Assembly (NCBI RefSeq): GCF_000337355.1
Contig: NZ_AOJH01000023.1
Location: 3,652-40,485, forward strand
Origin: Halorubrum kocurii JCM 14978
GTDB lineage: Archaea > Halobacteriota > Halobacteria > Halobacteriales > Haloferacaceae
Direction: 5' to 3'
Length of the DNA stretch: 36,834 nucleotides
The notes under the pieces were generated by a model, which saw only the letters and a program-made list of their open reading frames with translations, searched no databases and had not been told where the DNA came from. How positions within the stretch are numbered: position 1 is the stretch's first letter; the number at the start of each line of letters is the position of its first letter. Positions 16,417 through 24,098 of the stretch are shown one piece after another. A program made the position numbers and the translations under genes.

Positions 16417-18131
16417 CGACCGGCGTACTCGCGACGGTCGATCCGAGCACGTTCGCGTCTGCGATGAACGGGACGTGGATCCTCATGGTGACGTTCCTGA
16501 TCTTCTTCATGCACGCGGGCTTCGCCATGCTCGAAGCCGGGCAGGTCCGCTCGAAGAACGTCGCTAACCAGCTGACGAAGAACCTCCTGACGTGGAGCGT
16601 CGGCGTGACGGTGTTCTTCCTGATCGGAACGGCGTTCACCAGCGTGATGAGCGGCTCCGGTGGGCCCGTCTCCGCCGCCGGGACGCTGTTCTCCGGCGGC
16701 GAACTCGCCGTCGACGCCGGCGCCGTCGGCCCGTACGTCAACTGGCTCTACGGCGCCGTGTTCGCCATGACGGCCGCGACGATCGTGTCCGGCGCGGTTG
16801 CCGGCCGCGCGAAGCTCCGCGCGTACGTCACGTACACGTTCCTGCTCGCCGCGGTCATCTACCCGATGGTCATTGCGTTCACCTGGTCGGCGTCGGGCGA
16901 CGGGCTCGTCGCGCAGCTGACCGGGACCGCGTTCCACGACTTCGCGGGCGGCATGATCGTCCACGGCATGGGCGGCATCGCCGGGCTCACCGCGGCCGCC
17001 GTTCTCGGTCCGCGGATGGACCGCTACGCCGAGGACGGCTCGACGAACGTCATTCCCGGTCACTCGCTCACCTTCGCCGTCCTCGGGACGCTCATCCTCG
17101 CGTTCGGCTGGTACGGCTTCAACGTCGGGACGGCCTCCGTGGTCAGCGGCGGCGTGTTCAACACGCTCACCGTCAACCTCGTCGCGATGGGGACGACCAT
17201 CGCGATGGCGGCCGGCGGGATCGGCGCCGCGCTCGTCGTGTGGCTGAAGACCGGTAAGGTCGACACGCTGTACGTCGCTAACGGCCTGCTTGCCGGCCTC
17301 GTCGGTATCACCGCGATTCCGGACACCACGGCGTGGTGGGGCGCGCTGATCGTCGGCGGCCTCGCCGGCGCGCAGCTCCCGATCGTCTTCGAGTTCGTCT
17401 CGGACACGCTCAAGATCGACGACGTCTGCGCGGTGTTCCCGGTCCACGGCAGCGCGGGCGTCCTGGGGACGCTGCTGTTCCCGTTCGTCGCCGCTCCGGG
17501 CAGCCTCAGTAGCAGCATCGGCGCGCACTTCATCGCCCAGCTGACCGGCGTCGTCATCATCGGCGGCTGGACGCTCACCGCGACCGCGGCCGTCTGGTAC
17601 GTCCTCAAGCTGAGCGGCGAGGCGCGCGTCACGGCGGAACACGAACAGGAGGGCCTCGACATCTCCGAGCACGGCGTCGAGACCTACCCCGAGTTCGGCG
17701 GCGACCGCGTCGCGACCGACGGCGGTCCGTCCGTCATCGACACCACCGAGGACTCCCCGCGCGCCGACGGCGGCGAGGAGCCCGGCTCGGGGATCAAGAT
17801 GGTCACGGCGGTCGTCCGCCCCGACAAGCTCGGCGCAATCAAGCAGGCGCTCGCGGAGATCAACGCGCCCTCGCTCACCGTGACGAACGTCTCCGGCCGC
17901 GGCAGCCAGCCCGCGAAGAAGGGCCAGTGGCGCGGCGAGGAGTTCACCGTCGACCTCCACCAGAAGGTGAAAGTCGAGGTCGTCGTCGCCGACATCCCGG
18001 CCGACGAGGTCGCGGACGCCATCGCCGGCGCCGCGAAGACCGGCGAACCCGGCGACGGCAAGGTGTTCATCATGCCGGTCGAGGACGCGCTGCAGGTCCG
18101 CACGGGGACGACCGGTTCGGAGGCGGTGTAA
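16413..18131 (+). CDS. amt: Ammonium transporter fused to a PII (GlnK) domain
   Basis: The protein has 572 residues. Residues 1-405 form an Amt/Rh channel with about eleven membrane segments. The twin channel histidines are likely His184 (VHGMGGIAG) and His345 ([12 protein letters not shown]). An acidic cytoplasmic linker (about 405-460) leads to a complete PII domain (461-572) with [18 protein letters not shown], the T-loop from [17 protein letters not shown] to KVKVE, and the nucleotide-binding [11 protein letters not shown]. In bacteria the T-loop has Tyr51 as the uridylylation site; here Trp506 takes its place, so uridylylation is unlikely. PII normally blocks Amt when nitrogen is plentiful, and here the regulator is tethered to its target. 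The frame is continuous across the junction. Confidence 0.95.
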   Translation: MTTGVLATVDPSTFASAMNGTWILMVTFLIFFMHAGFAMLEAGQVRSKNVANQLTKNLLTWSVGVTVFFLIGTAFTSVMSGSGGPVSAAGTLFSGGELAVDAGAVGPYVNWLYGAVFAMTAATIVSGAVAGRAKLRAYVTYTFLLAAVIYPMVIAFTWSASGDGLVAQLTGTAFHDFAGGMIVHGMGGIAGLTAAAVLGPRMDRYAEDGSTNVIPGHSLTFAVLGTLILAFGWYGFNVGTASVVSGGVFNTLTVNLVAMGTTIAMAAGGIGAALVVWLKTGKVDTLYVANGLLAGLVGITAIPDTTAWWGALIVGGLAGAQLPIVFEFVSDTLKIDDVCAVFPVHGSAGVLGTLLFPFVAAPGSLSSSIGAHFIAQLTGVVIIGGWTLTATAAVWYVLKLSGEARVTAEHEQEGLDISEHGVETYPEFGGDRVATDGGPSVIDTTEDSPRADGGEEPGSGIKMVTAVVRPDKLGAIKQALAEINAPSLTVTNVSGRGSQPAKKGQWRGEEFTVDLHQKVKVEVVVADIPADEVADAIAGAAKTGEPGDGKVFIMPVEDALQVRTGTTGSEAV

Positions 18132-18192
18132 GTCGGAACGGGCGCTGACGGCAGGGCTATCGAACCATCGACCGACGGATTTCGACGCGCGC

Positions 18193-18197
18193 TTTTT
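18193..18197 (+). terminator. T-tract after amt-glnK
   Basis: A T5 run 62 bp after the stop is the only T-rich stretch before hemL and is a plausible archaeal terminator. Confidence 0.35.
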
Positions 18198-18311
18198 CAG
18201 TGACGCTCCGGTGTCGAGCCGCGGCGCTCTCCGGCGCGACCCCCGGCGATTCGGTTCCGCTCCCGCCGGCGGTCGGCAACTACTTTCATCCCGCCGACCC
18301 AACCGTTCGAC

Positions 18312-19649
18312 ATGAACCACGAGCGCTCGCGCGCGCTGTACGACCGCGCGCTGTCGGTGATGCCGGGCGGCGTCAACTCCTCCGTCCGGGCGACGATGCC
18401 GCACCCGTTTTTCGTCGAGCGCGGCGACCGCGGTCACGTGATCGACACCGACGGGAACCGGTACGTCGACTGGGTGATGGGGTACGGCCCGCTCCTGTAC
18501 GGCCACGACCTGCCCGACCCGGTCGAGGCGGCGGTCCAGTCGCACGCCGCGGAGGGGCCGATGTACGGCGCGCCCACCGAGATCGAGGTCGAACACGCCG
18601 AGTTCGTGGCGCGACACGTCCCGAGCGTGGAGTCGATCCGGTTCGTCAACTCCGGGACGGAGGCGACCGTCTCGGCGGTGCGGCTCGCCCGCGGCCACAC
18701 CGGTCGCGACAAGATCGTCGTCATGCAGGGCGGCTACCACGGCGCGCAGGAGTCGACGCTCGTGGAGGGGTCGCCGGAAGACGCTCACCCCTCGACGAAG
18801 GGAATTCCCGAGGCGTTCGCCGAACACACCCTTCCGATCCCGTTCAACGACCCGCGGGCAGCGAAGGAGGTGTTCGCCGAACACGGCGACGACATCGCGG
18901 CGGTCCTCGTCGAGCCGATCCTGGCGAACATGGGCATCGTCGCCCCGATCGACGGCTACCACGAGACGCTTCGGGACCTGTGTGACGACAACGGGTCGCT
19001 GCTGGTCTTCGACGAGGTCATCACCGGGTTCCGCGTGGGCGGGCTCGGCTGCGCGCAGTCGAAGTTCGGCGTCACCCCGGACGTGACGACGTTCGGCAAG
19101 ATCATTGGGGGCGGGTTCCCGGTCGGCGCGATCGGAGGGCGAGCGGAGATAATCGAGGAGTTCACGCCCGCGGGCGACGTGTTCCAGTCCGGGACCTTCT
19201 CGGGACACCCCGTGACGATGGCCGCCGGGAAGGCGTCGCTGGAGTACGCCGCCGAGAACGACGTGTACGAGCACGTCAACCGGCTCGGTCGTCGGCTCCG
19301 CGAGGGGATCGCCGAGATCTGCGCGGAGCGCGCGCCCGAGTACACCGTCGTCGGCACCGACTCGATGTTCAAGACAATATTCACCCGCGAGGCTCCGGAC
19401 GACCCGGACGCCTGCTGCGCGGGCGGCTGTCGACAGGACCCCGACTGCGCCCGCTACGACAGTTGTCCGAAGACGGGCGCGGACGTGGCCCGCGCCGCGA
19501 CCGACCGCTGGGAGCGCGTGTTCTGGCAGGAGATGAAAGACCGCGGGGTGTTCCTCACCGCCAACCAGTTCGAGTGCCAGTTCACCTCCTACGCGCACAC
19601 GGCGGAGGACGTCGAGCGGACGTTGGAGGCCTACCGGGAAGCGCTGTAG
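18312..19649 (+). CDS. hemL: Glutamate-1-semialdehyde 2,1-aminomutase
   Basis: HemL converts glutamate-1-semialdehyde to 5-aminolevulinate in tetrapyrrole synthesis (haem, cobalamin). The 445-residue PLP enzyme has [18 protein letters not shown], the PLP-facing DEVITGFR (near 234) and the Schiff-base lysine Lys263 in [15 protein letters not shown]-terminal insertion near 366-390 holds five cysteines (368, 369, 373, 379, 385), which bacterial forms lack as far as I recall; similar insertions occur in haloarchaea. They may bind a metal. A weak box (TACTTTCAT, 18281-18289) is about 27 bp before the ATG. No other haem genes are nearby. Confidence 0.96.
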   Translation: MNHERSRALYDRALSVMPGGVNSSVRATMPHPFFVERGDRGHVIDTDGNRYVDWVMGYGPLLYGHDLPDPVEAAVQSHAAEGPMYGAPTEIEVEHAEFVARHVPSVESIRFVNSGTEATVSAVRLARGHTGRDKIVVMQGGYHGAQESTLVEGSPEDAHPSTKGIPEAFAEHTLPIPFNDPRAAKEVFAEHGDDIAAVLVEPILANMGIVAPIDGYHETLRDLCDDNGSLLVFDEVITGFRVGGLGCAQSKFGVTPDVTTFGKIIGGGFPVGAIGGRAEIIEEFTPAGDVFQSGTFSGHPVTMAAGKASLEYAAENDVYEHVNRLGRRLREGIAEICAERAPEYTVVGTDSMFKTIFTREAPDDPDACCAGGCRQDPDCARYDSCPKTGADVARAATDRWERVFWQEMKDRGVFLTANQFECQFTSYAHTAEDVERTLEAYREAL

Positions 19650-19700
19650 CCGCCGCCGGGGGCGGCAACGCTTACCAACCGACGGCGGGTGCGGAACGTT

Positions 19701-19706
19701 TTTATA
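19701..19706 (+). promoter_or_regulatory. TATA box of the Arg-rich leader ORF
   Basis: TTTATA, preceded by a T-run, is centred about 27 bp before the ATG at 19731, exactly the leaderless spacing seen for other genes here. It starts the 346-bp hemL-argG gap. Confidence 0.55.
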
Positions 19707-19730
19707 CCGAAACTCGGGTAGGTACAAGCG

Positions 19731-19859
19731 ATGACCGCGGAGGCTCGTCTCGACGCCGCCCGTATCCGAGGCCGACGAGCCCCGCGACCGCGACGAGGCG
19801 TCCGACCGCCGCGACCGGCTTCCGGCGCGGCGCGACGACCGGCCCCCTCGGGCCAGTAA
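19731..19859 (+). CDS. Arg-rich 42-residue ORF before argG (candidate leader peptide)
   Basis: An ATG at leaderless distance from a good TATA box opens 42 codons, of which 12 are Arg, 10 of them CGA. It ends at TAA 19857-19859 and is followed by a hairpin plus T-tract and then the argG promoter. The composition and place suggest an arginine-responsive leader peptide or a small basic protein. Against this, in GC-rich haloarchaeal DNA one of the other frames often looks Arg-rich, and the +2 frame here reads like acidic haloarchaeal protein but has no start codon. I do not recognise a homologue. Confidence 0.4.
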   Translation: MTAEARLDAARIRGRRAPRPRRGVRPPRPASGAARRPAPSGQ

Positions 19860-19906
19860 CCTTCCTCCCTCGTCGCGTTCGCGCCGTTCCGTTCCGGAGA
19901 GTGACA

Positions 19907-19944
19907 GCTACGTCCGTCCGTAGCGTCGCCGTTGCGTTTTTCTT
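19907..19944 (+). terminator. Hairpin plus T-tract between leader ORF and argG
   Basis: A perfect stem GCTACG/CGTAGC with loop TCCGTC (19907-19924) is followed 12 nt later by TTTTTCTT (19937-19944). It could end the leader transcript before the argG promoter, either constantly or as an attenuator. Confidence 0.45.
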
Positions 19945-19962
19945 ACGAACACTAAAGCGACG

Positions 19963-19970
19963 AATTTAAG
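19963..19970 (+). promoter_or_regulatory. TATA box of argG
   Basis: AATTTAAG is centred about 30 bp before the argG ATG, so argG probably has its own near-leaderless transcript even if it is also read from 19701. Confidence 0.5.
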
Positions 19971-19972
19971 GG

Positions 19973-19988
19973 GTAGAGTCTATTCTAC
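19973..19988 (+). promoter_or_regulatory. Palindrome over the argG start site (candidate operator)
   Basis: The inverted repeat GTAGA-N6-TCTAC, with flanking GG and CC extending it imperfectly, sits between the TATA box and the ATG of argG. A repressor bound here would block polymerase, as expected for arginine control. Confidence 0.4.
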
Positions 19989-19995
19989 TCCGGTA

Positions 19996-21237
19996 ATGGC
20001 AACCGTTGCACTCGCGTTCAGTGGGGGACTCGACACCACCGTCTGCGTGCCGCTTTTAAAAGAGGAGTACGGCTACGACGAGGTCATCGGCGTCAACGTC
20101 GACGTCGGGCAGCCGACCGAGGAGTTCGACGAGGCCGAGGAGACCGCGGAGGCGCTCGGGCTCGACCTCCACGTCGTCGACGCGAAAGCGGAGTTCGCGG
20201 ACCTGTGTTACGACGCGGTGAAGGCGAACGCGACGTACCAGGGCTACCCGCTCGGGACCGCGCTCGCCCGCCCCGTCATCGCCGAGGCCATCCTGGGCGT
20301 CGCCGAGGAACAGGGCTGTGACGCCATCGCGCACGGCTGTACCGGGAAGGGGAACGACCAGCTCCGGTTCGAGGCCGTCTGGCGCGGCTCCGACCTGGAG
20401 GTCATCGCGCCCGTCCGCGAGCTCGGGCTCACCCGCGAGTGGGAGATCGAGTACGCCGCGGAGAAGGACCTGCCCGTCGAGGCCGGCGACGGCGGCGTCT
20501 GGTCCATCGACGAGAACATCTGGTCGCGCGCGGTCGAGGGCGGCAAACTCGAGGACCCGAACTACCAGCCGCCGGAGGACATCTACGAGTGGACCGCGGA
20601 GCCGGAGGGCGAGACCACCATCGAGGTCGCCTTCGAGGAGGGCGTCCCGGTCGCGGTCGACGGCGAGGCGATGGACCCCGTCCCGCTCATCCAACACCTC
20701 AACGAGTACGCCGGCGGCTACGGCATCGGCCGCACCGACGTGATGGAGGACCGCATGCTCGGACTGAAGGTGCGCGAGAACTACGAGCACCCGGCCGCGA
20801 CCGTCCTGCTGACGGCCCACCAGGCCTTAGAGGACCTCGTCTTAACGAAGAACGAGCGCTCCTTTAAGAAGGGGATCGAGCAGGAGTGGTCCGAGAAGGC
20901 GTACCAGGGGCTCGTCTTCGCCCCCGTCGTCGACGCGCTCAACGCGTTCGTCGACGAGACGCAGGACGTGGTGACGGGCACCGCGACCGTGAAGGTCTCC
21001 GGCGGTAACTGTCGCGTCGTCGCCCGCGACTCGGAGTTCGCGGTGTACTCCGAGGAGATGGCCTCGTTCAACACCGAGGACGTCGCCGGCATCGCGCAGG
21101 AGGACGCCACGGGCGTCGCGAAGTACCACGGGCTGCAGGAGCGCCTCGCCAACGACGTGAAGAAGGCGGTCTCGAAGCCCGAGCTCGCGACGGACGGCTC
21201 CGGCGAGACGGACGGCCACGACGACGAGTCCGAGTAG
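19996..21237 (+). CDS. argG: Argininosuccinate synthase
   Basis: ArgG joins citrulline and aspartate with ATP to make argininosuccinate. The 413-residue protein has the PP-loop ATP motif SGGLDT at 9-14. HGCTGKGNDQLRFE and REWEIEYA follow, as in the family, and YGIGRTDVMEDRMLGLKVRENYEHPAAT is the conserved helix region. The C-terminus is acidic and Asp/Glu-rich. Its TAG is directly followed by the argH ATG, so the two are surely one operon. Confidence 0.97.
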   Translation: MATVALAFSGGLDTTVCVPLLKEEYGYDEVIGVNVDVGQPTEEFDEAEETAEALGLDLHVVDAKAEFADLCYDAVKANATYQGYPLGTALARPVIAEAILGVAEEQGCDAIAHGCTGKGNDQLRFEAVWRGSDLEVIAPVRELGLTREWEIEYAAEKDLPVEAGDGGVWSIDENIWSRAVEGGKLEDPNYQPPEDIYEWTAEPEGETTIEVAFEEGVPVAVDGEAMDPVPLIQHLNEYAGGYGIGRTDVMEDRMLGLKVRENYEHPAATVLLTAHQALEDLVLTKNERSFKKGIEQEWSEKAYQGLVFAPVVDALNAFVDETQDVVTGTATVKVSGGNCRVVARDSEFAVYSEEMASFNTEDVAGIAQEDATGVAKYHGLQERLANDVKKAVSKPELATDGSGETDGHDDESE

Positions 21238-22743
21238 ATGACCGACGACGATCCCGGCACGGCGGCGGACGACGCGACGGACGCCGCCGGCACCGCCATC
21301 CGCCGCGACCGCTTCAGCGGCGGCCCCGCCCGCGAGTTCCTGTCGAGCCTCGCGGCCGACGCCGCCATCTTCGAGGCCGACCTCGCGGTCGACCGCGCGC
21401 ACACGGTGATGCTCGCCGAGCAGGGGATCGTCGACAGCGCAGTCGCCGGCGAGATCCTCGCGGCGCTCGACGACGTGGAGGCCGCCGGCCACGACGCGCT
21501 GCCCGACGGCGAGGACGTCCACGAGGCGATCGAGACGGCCGTCATCGACCGGGTGGGGCCGGACGGCGGCCGGATGCACACCGCCCGCTCGCGCAACGAC
21601 GAGGTGGCGACGTGCATCCGGTACCGGCTGCGTGAGGATCTGCTCGCGGCCGCCGAGGCGACGGTCGCGCTCCGCGAGGCGCTCGTCGAGGTCGCGAGCG
21701 AGCACGCGGAGACGGTGATGCCCGGCTACACCCACCTCCAGCCCGCCCAGCCCACGACGGTCGCGCACTACCTGCTCTCCTACGAGGGTGGGGTCGCCCG
21801 CGACACCGAACGCCTGCTCGACGCGTACGACCGTGTCAACCGGTCGCCGCTCGGCGCGGCCGCGTTCGCGGGGACGCCGTTCGACGTCGACCGCGACCGG
21901 ACCGCCGAGCTGCTGGGGTTCGACGGGACCGTCCGGAACTCGACGGACGCGGCGTCGTCGCGCGACTTCCTCGCGGAGGGGTCGACCGCGTGCGCGACGC
22001 TCGCGACCACGCTGTCGGGGCTGGCGGAGGACTTGATCCTCTTCTCGAACAAGGGGTTCGTGGAGCTGTCGGACGCGTACGCCTCCACCTCCTCGATCAT
22101 GCCCCAGAAGAAGAACCCCGACACGCTGGAGCTGACCCGCGGTGTCGCCGGCGACGCCATCGGGGAGGCGACGGGCACGCTGAGCCTGCTCAAGGGGCTT
22201 CCGCGCGCGTACAACCGCGACCTCCAGCGCGCCCACGCGGGCGTGTTCGAGGTCGCCGGCGACGTGCGGGAGGCGACCGAAGTCGCCGCGGGCGCGGTCG
22301 CGACCGCCGACTGGGACGAGGCGACGCTCGCGGACGCCGCGGGCGAGGGCTTCTCGACGGCGACGGGCGTCGCCGACCTCCTCGCGATGAGCGGGCTGCC
22401 GTTCCGGACCGCCCACGAGATCGTCGCGACCGCCGCCGAGACCGTCTCCGACGGCGACTCCGCGGACGCCGCGGCCGCAAAAGTTGACGAGGCCACTCGA
22501 AAGGTGACGGGCGAGCCCCTCTCGGCGCACGTGAGCCGTGAGGACGTGGAGTCCGCGCTCGACCCCGCCGCCAGCGTCGCGAGCCGGGACTCCGCCGGGG
22601 GGCCGGCTCCCGACGCCGTCGCCGACGAGCTCGCGACCGCCGAGGCGGGGATCGAGGCCGACGCCGCGACGCTGGCCGACGAGCGGGAGTCGCTCGCGGC
22701 GGCGGCGGCGCTGCTGGACGCGGAGGTGGACTCGTATGTCTGA
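21238..22743 (+). CDS. argH: Argininosuccinate lyase
   Basis: ArgH splits argininosuccinate into arginine and fumarate, the last step. The 501-residue protein belongs to the fumarase/aspartase superfamily. It has HTARSRNDEVATCIR, PGYTHLQPAQPTT and the mobile catalytic signature SSIMPQKKNPD near residue 285. The N-terminal 20 residues are an acidic, Ala/Asp-rich extension. It starts with no gap after argG. A GNRA-like hairpin (GTCCCC-GCGA-GGGGAC, 22822-22837) lies 78 bp after its stop and may end or stabilise the argGH transcript. Confidence 0.96.
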   Translation: MTDDDPGTAADDATDAAGTAIRRDRFSGGPAREFLSSLAADAAIFEADLAVDRAHTVMLAEQGIVDSAVAGEILAALDDVEAAGHDALPDGEDVHEAIETAVIDRVGPDGGRMHTARSRNDEVATCIRYRLREDLLAAAEATVALREALVEVASEHAETVMPGYTHLQPAQPTTVAHYLLSYEGGVARDTERLLDAYDRVNRSPLGAAAFAGTPFDVDRDRTAELLGFDGTVRNSTDAASSRDFLAEGSTACATLATTLSGLAEDLILFSNKGFVELSDAYASTSSIMPQKKNPDTLELTRGVAGDAIGEATGTLSLLKGLPRAYNRDLQRAHAGVFEVAGDVREATEVAAGAVATADWDEATLADAAGEGFSTATGVADLLAMSGLPFRTAHEIVATAAETVSDGDSADAAAAKVDEATRKVTGEPLSAHVSREDVESALDPAASVASRDSAGGPAPDAVADELATAEAGIEADAATLADERESLAAAAALLDAEVDSYV

Positions 22744-22919
22744 GTCGACGCCGACCGTCGCGATTCGGCGACTGCGACCGTCGACGTCGTCGGCCGAGCC
22801 GCGACCGCCGACGGCGCCGCCGTCCCCGCGAGGGGACAACATCACTACTGGAATCTGACACCGGATTTCACACGGCGGTTGTGCGACCGATTTCCATCCG
22901 TTAGCTGGTCGTCTATTTA

Positions 22920-22937
22920 TTGTAAACTAGATTACAA
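22920..22937 (+). promoter_or_regulatory. Inverted repeat upstream of lysW (candidate operator)
   Basis: TTGTAA-N6-TTACAA is a perfect 6-bp-arm repeat about 10 bp upstream of the lysW TATA box, in an A/T-rich pocket. This form and place suit a dimeric winged-helix or Lrp-type regulator acting at the TATA/BRE region. Confidence 0.45.
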
Positions 22938-22946
22938 GTTCGAAGG

Positions 22947-22954
22947 GTTTATGC
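22947..22954 (+). promoter_or_regulatory. TATA box of the lysW-arg operon
   Basis: GTTTATGC is centred about 30 bp before the lysW ATG. A second AT stretch (ATTTATTG, 22915-22922) overlaps the inverted repeat. Confidence 0.45.
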
Positions 22955-22980
22955 GGGTTCACGGTCGATTGAGAGGTACG

Positions 22981-23169
22981 ATGACGAACGACACCGATCC
23001 GGTGCTGGCAGAGGACCCGATCACGGGCGAAGAGATCGAGCTTCCGGCCGACGTCGAGGTCGGCGAGATCATCGACAGCCCGGTCACCGGGACCGAGCTG
23101 GAGGTCATCTCGCTGGACCCCGTCGTGTTGGAAGAGGCCCCCGAACTCGAGGAGGACTGGGGCGAGTAG
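22981..23169 (+). CDS. lysW: LysW-type amino-group carrier protein lacking the zinc cysteines
   Basis: LysW carries the growing amino acid on the gamma-carboxyl of its C-terminal Glu, protecting the alpha-amino group. The 62-residue protein keeps the acidic body (LPADVEVGEIIDSPVTGTELEV is split here only by type: strand, turn, strand) and the EDWGE C-terminus to which the substrate is attached. In usual LysW two CPxCG knuckles bind zinc. Here they read DPITG (18-22 region) and SPVTG, so all four Cys are replaced. The fold must be held without zinc, perhaps by acidic, salt-adapted packing. Placement directly before argX shows that it serves arginine synthesis. Confidence 0.93.
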   Translation: MTNDTDPVLAEDPITGEEIELPADVEVGEIIDSPVTGTELEVISLDPVVLEEAPELEEDWGE

Positions 23170-23210
23170 ATGGCGACGACCGCCACGACCGCGACACGCG
23201 AGTGGTCTAC

Positions 23211-24098
23211 ATGCAAATAGGGATCCTCTACTCGCGGATCCGGAAAGACGAGAAGCTGCTGCTCGGCGAGCTCCGCGAGCGCGGCCACGAGGTCGCGAAG
23301 ATCGACGTCCGCAAGGAGCGGTTCGGGCTGGAGTCGACGACGGCCGACGTCGCCGACCTCGATCTGGTCGTCGACCGCTGTCTCTCGACGAGCCGGTCGC
23401 TGTACGCGACCAAGTTCCTCGACAGCTACGGCGTCCCGGTGATAAACTCCCCCGAGACGGGCGACGTCTGCGCCGACAAGGCAAAGAACTCGCTCGCGCT
23501 CGCTGAGGCGGAGATCCCCACTCCGGCGACGGAGGTCGCGTTCACCAAGGAGACCGCGATGGAGGCCATCGAGGAGTTCGGCTACCCCTGCGTGCTCAAG
23601 CCCGTCGTCGGCTCGTGGGGCCGGCTCATGGCGAAGATCGACACGCAAAACGCCGCGGAGGCGATCTTAGAGCACAAGGAGACGCTCGGCCACTACGAGC
23701 ACAAGGTGTTCTACATCCAGGAGTTCGTCGACAAGCCCGGCCGCGACATCCGCGTGCTGGCGGTCGACGGCGACCCGGTCGCCGCGATGACGCGCACCTC
23801 CGACCACTGGCTCACGAACGCCGCGAAGGGCGGCGAGACCGCGTCGTTCGACCTCGACGACCGCGCGCTGGACCTGGTCGAGCGCGCTTCGGAGGCGGTC
23901 GGCGGCGGCATGCTGGGCGTCGACCTGATGGAGGTCGGCGGGACCGGGTCCGGCGAGTACACCGTCCACGAGGTGAACCACACGGTCGAGTTCAAGGCGC
24001 TGGACGCCGCCAGCGAGGTCGACGTGCCCGCGAGGGTCGTCGACTGGCTGGAGGCGAAGGCGGCCGCGGCGGCCGACGGCAAGGAGGTCACGGCATGA
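23211..24098 (+). CDS. argX: Glutamate-LysW ligase ArgX (LysX family)
   Basis: ArgX is an ATP-grasp ligase that attaches glutamate to the C-terminal Glu of LysW, opening the carrier-based ornithine pathway. The 295-residue protein begins MQIGILYSRIRKDEKLL and has PCVLKPVVGSWGRLM (ATP-grasp lysine region), QEFVDKPGRDIRV and the metal-binding end HEVNHTVEFK. I use the ATG at 23211; a GTG three codons earlier is possible. It overlaps argC by ATGA. In haloarchaea lysine is made by the diaminopimelate route, so the glutamate-specific name fits better than LysX. Confidence 0.94.
   Translation: MQIGILYSRIRKDEKLLLGELRERGHEVAKIDVRKERFGLESTTADVADLDLVVDRCLSTSRSLYATKFLDSYGVPVINSPETGDVCADKAKNSLALAEAEIPTPATEVAFTKETAMEAIEEFGYPCVLKPVVGSWGRLMAKIDTQNAAEAILEHKETLGHYEHKVFYIQEFVDKPGRDIRVLAVDGDPVAAMTRTSDHWLTNAAKGGETASFDLDDRALDLVERASEAVGGGMLGVDLMEVGGTGSGEYTVHEVNHTVEFKALDAASEVDVPARVVDWLEAKAAAAADGKEVTA

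Noticed and set aside
16347..19727. Very long antisense open frame (over 1100 codons) across amt-glnK and hemL
   Set aside because: It is the mirror of two genes with clear domains; long antisense frames are expected in GC-rich haloarchaeal DNA, and its translation is Arg/His/Asp-rich with no domain.
22736..22858. 40-codon ORF starting inside the argH end (ATG 22736)
   Set aside because: No promoter or ribosome site, Pro/Arg/Ser-rich composition typical of a shadow frame, and no recognisable similarity.
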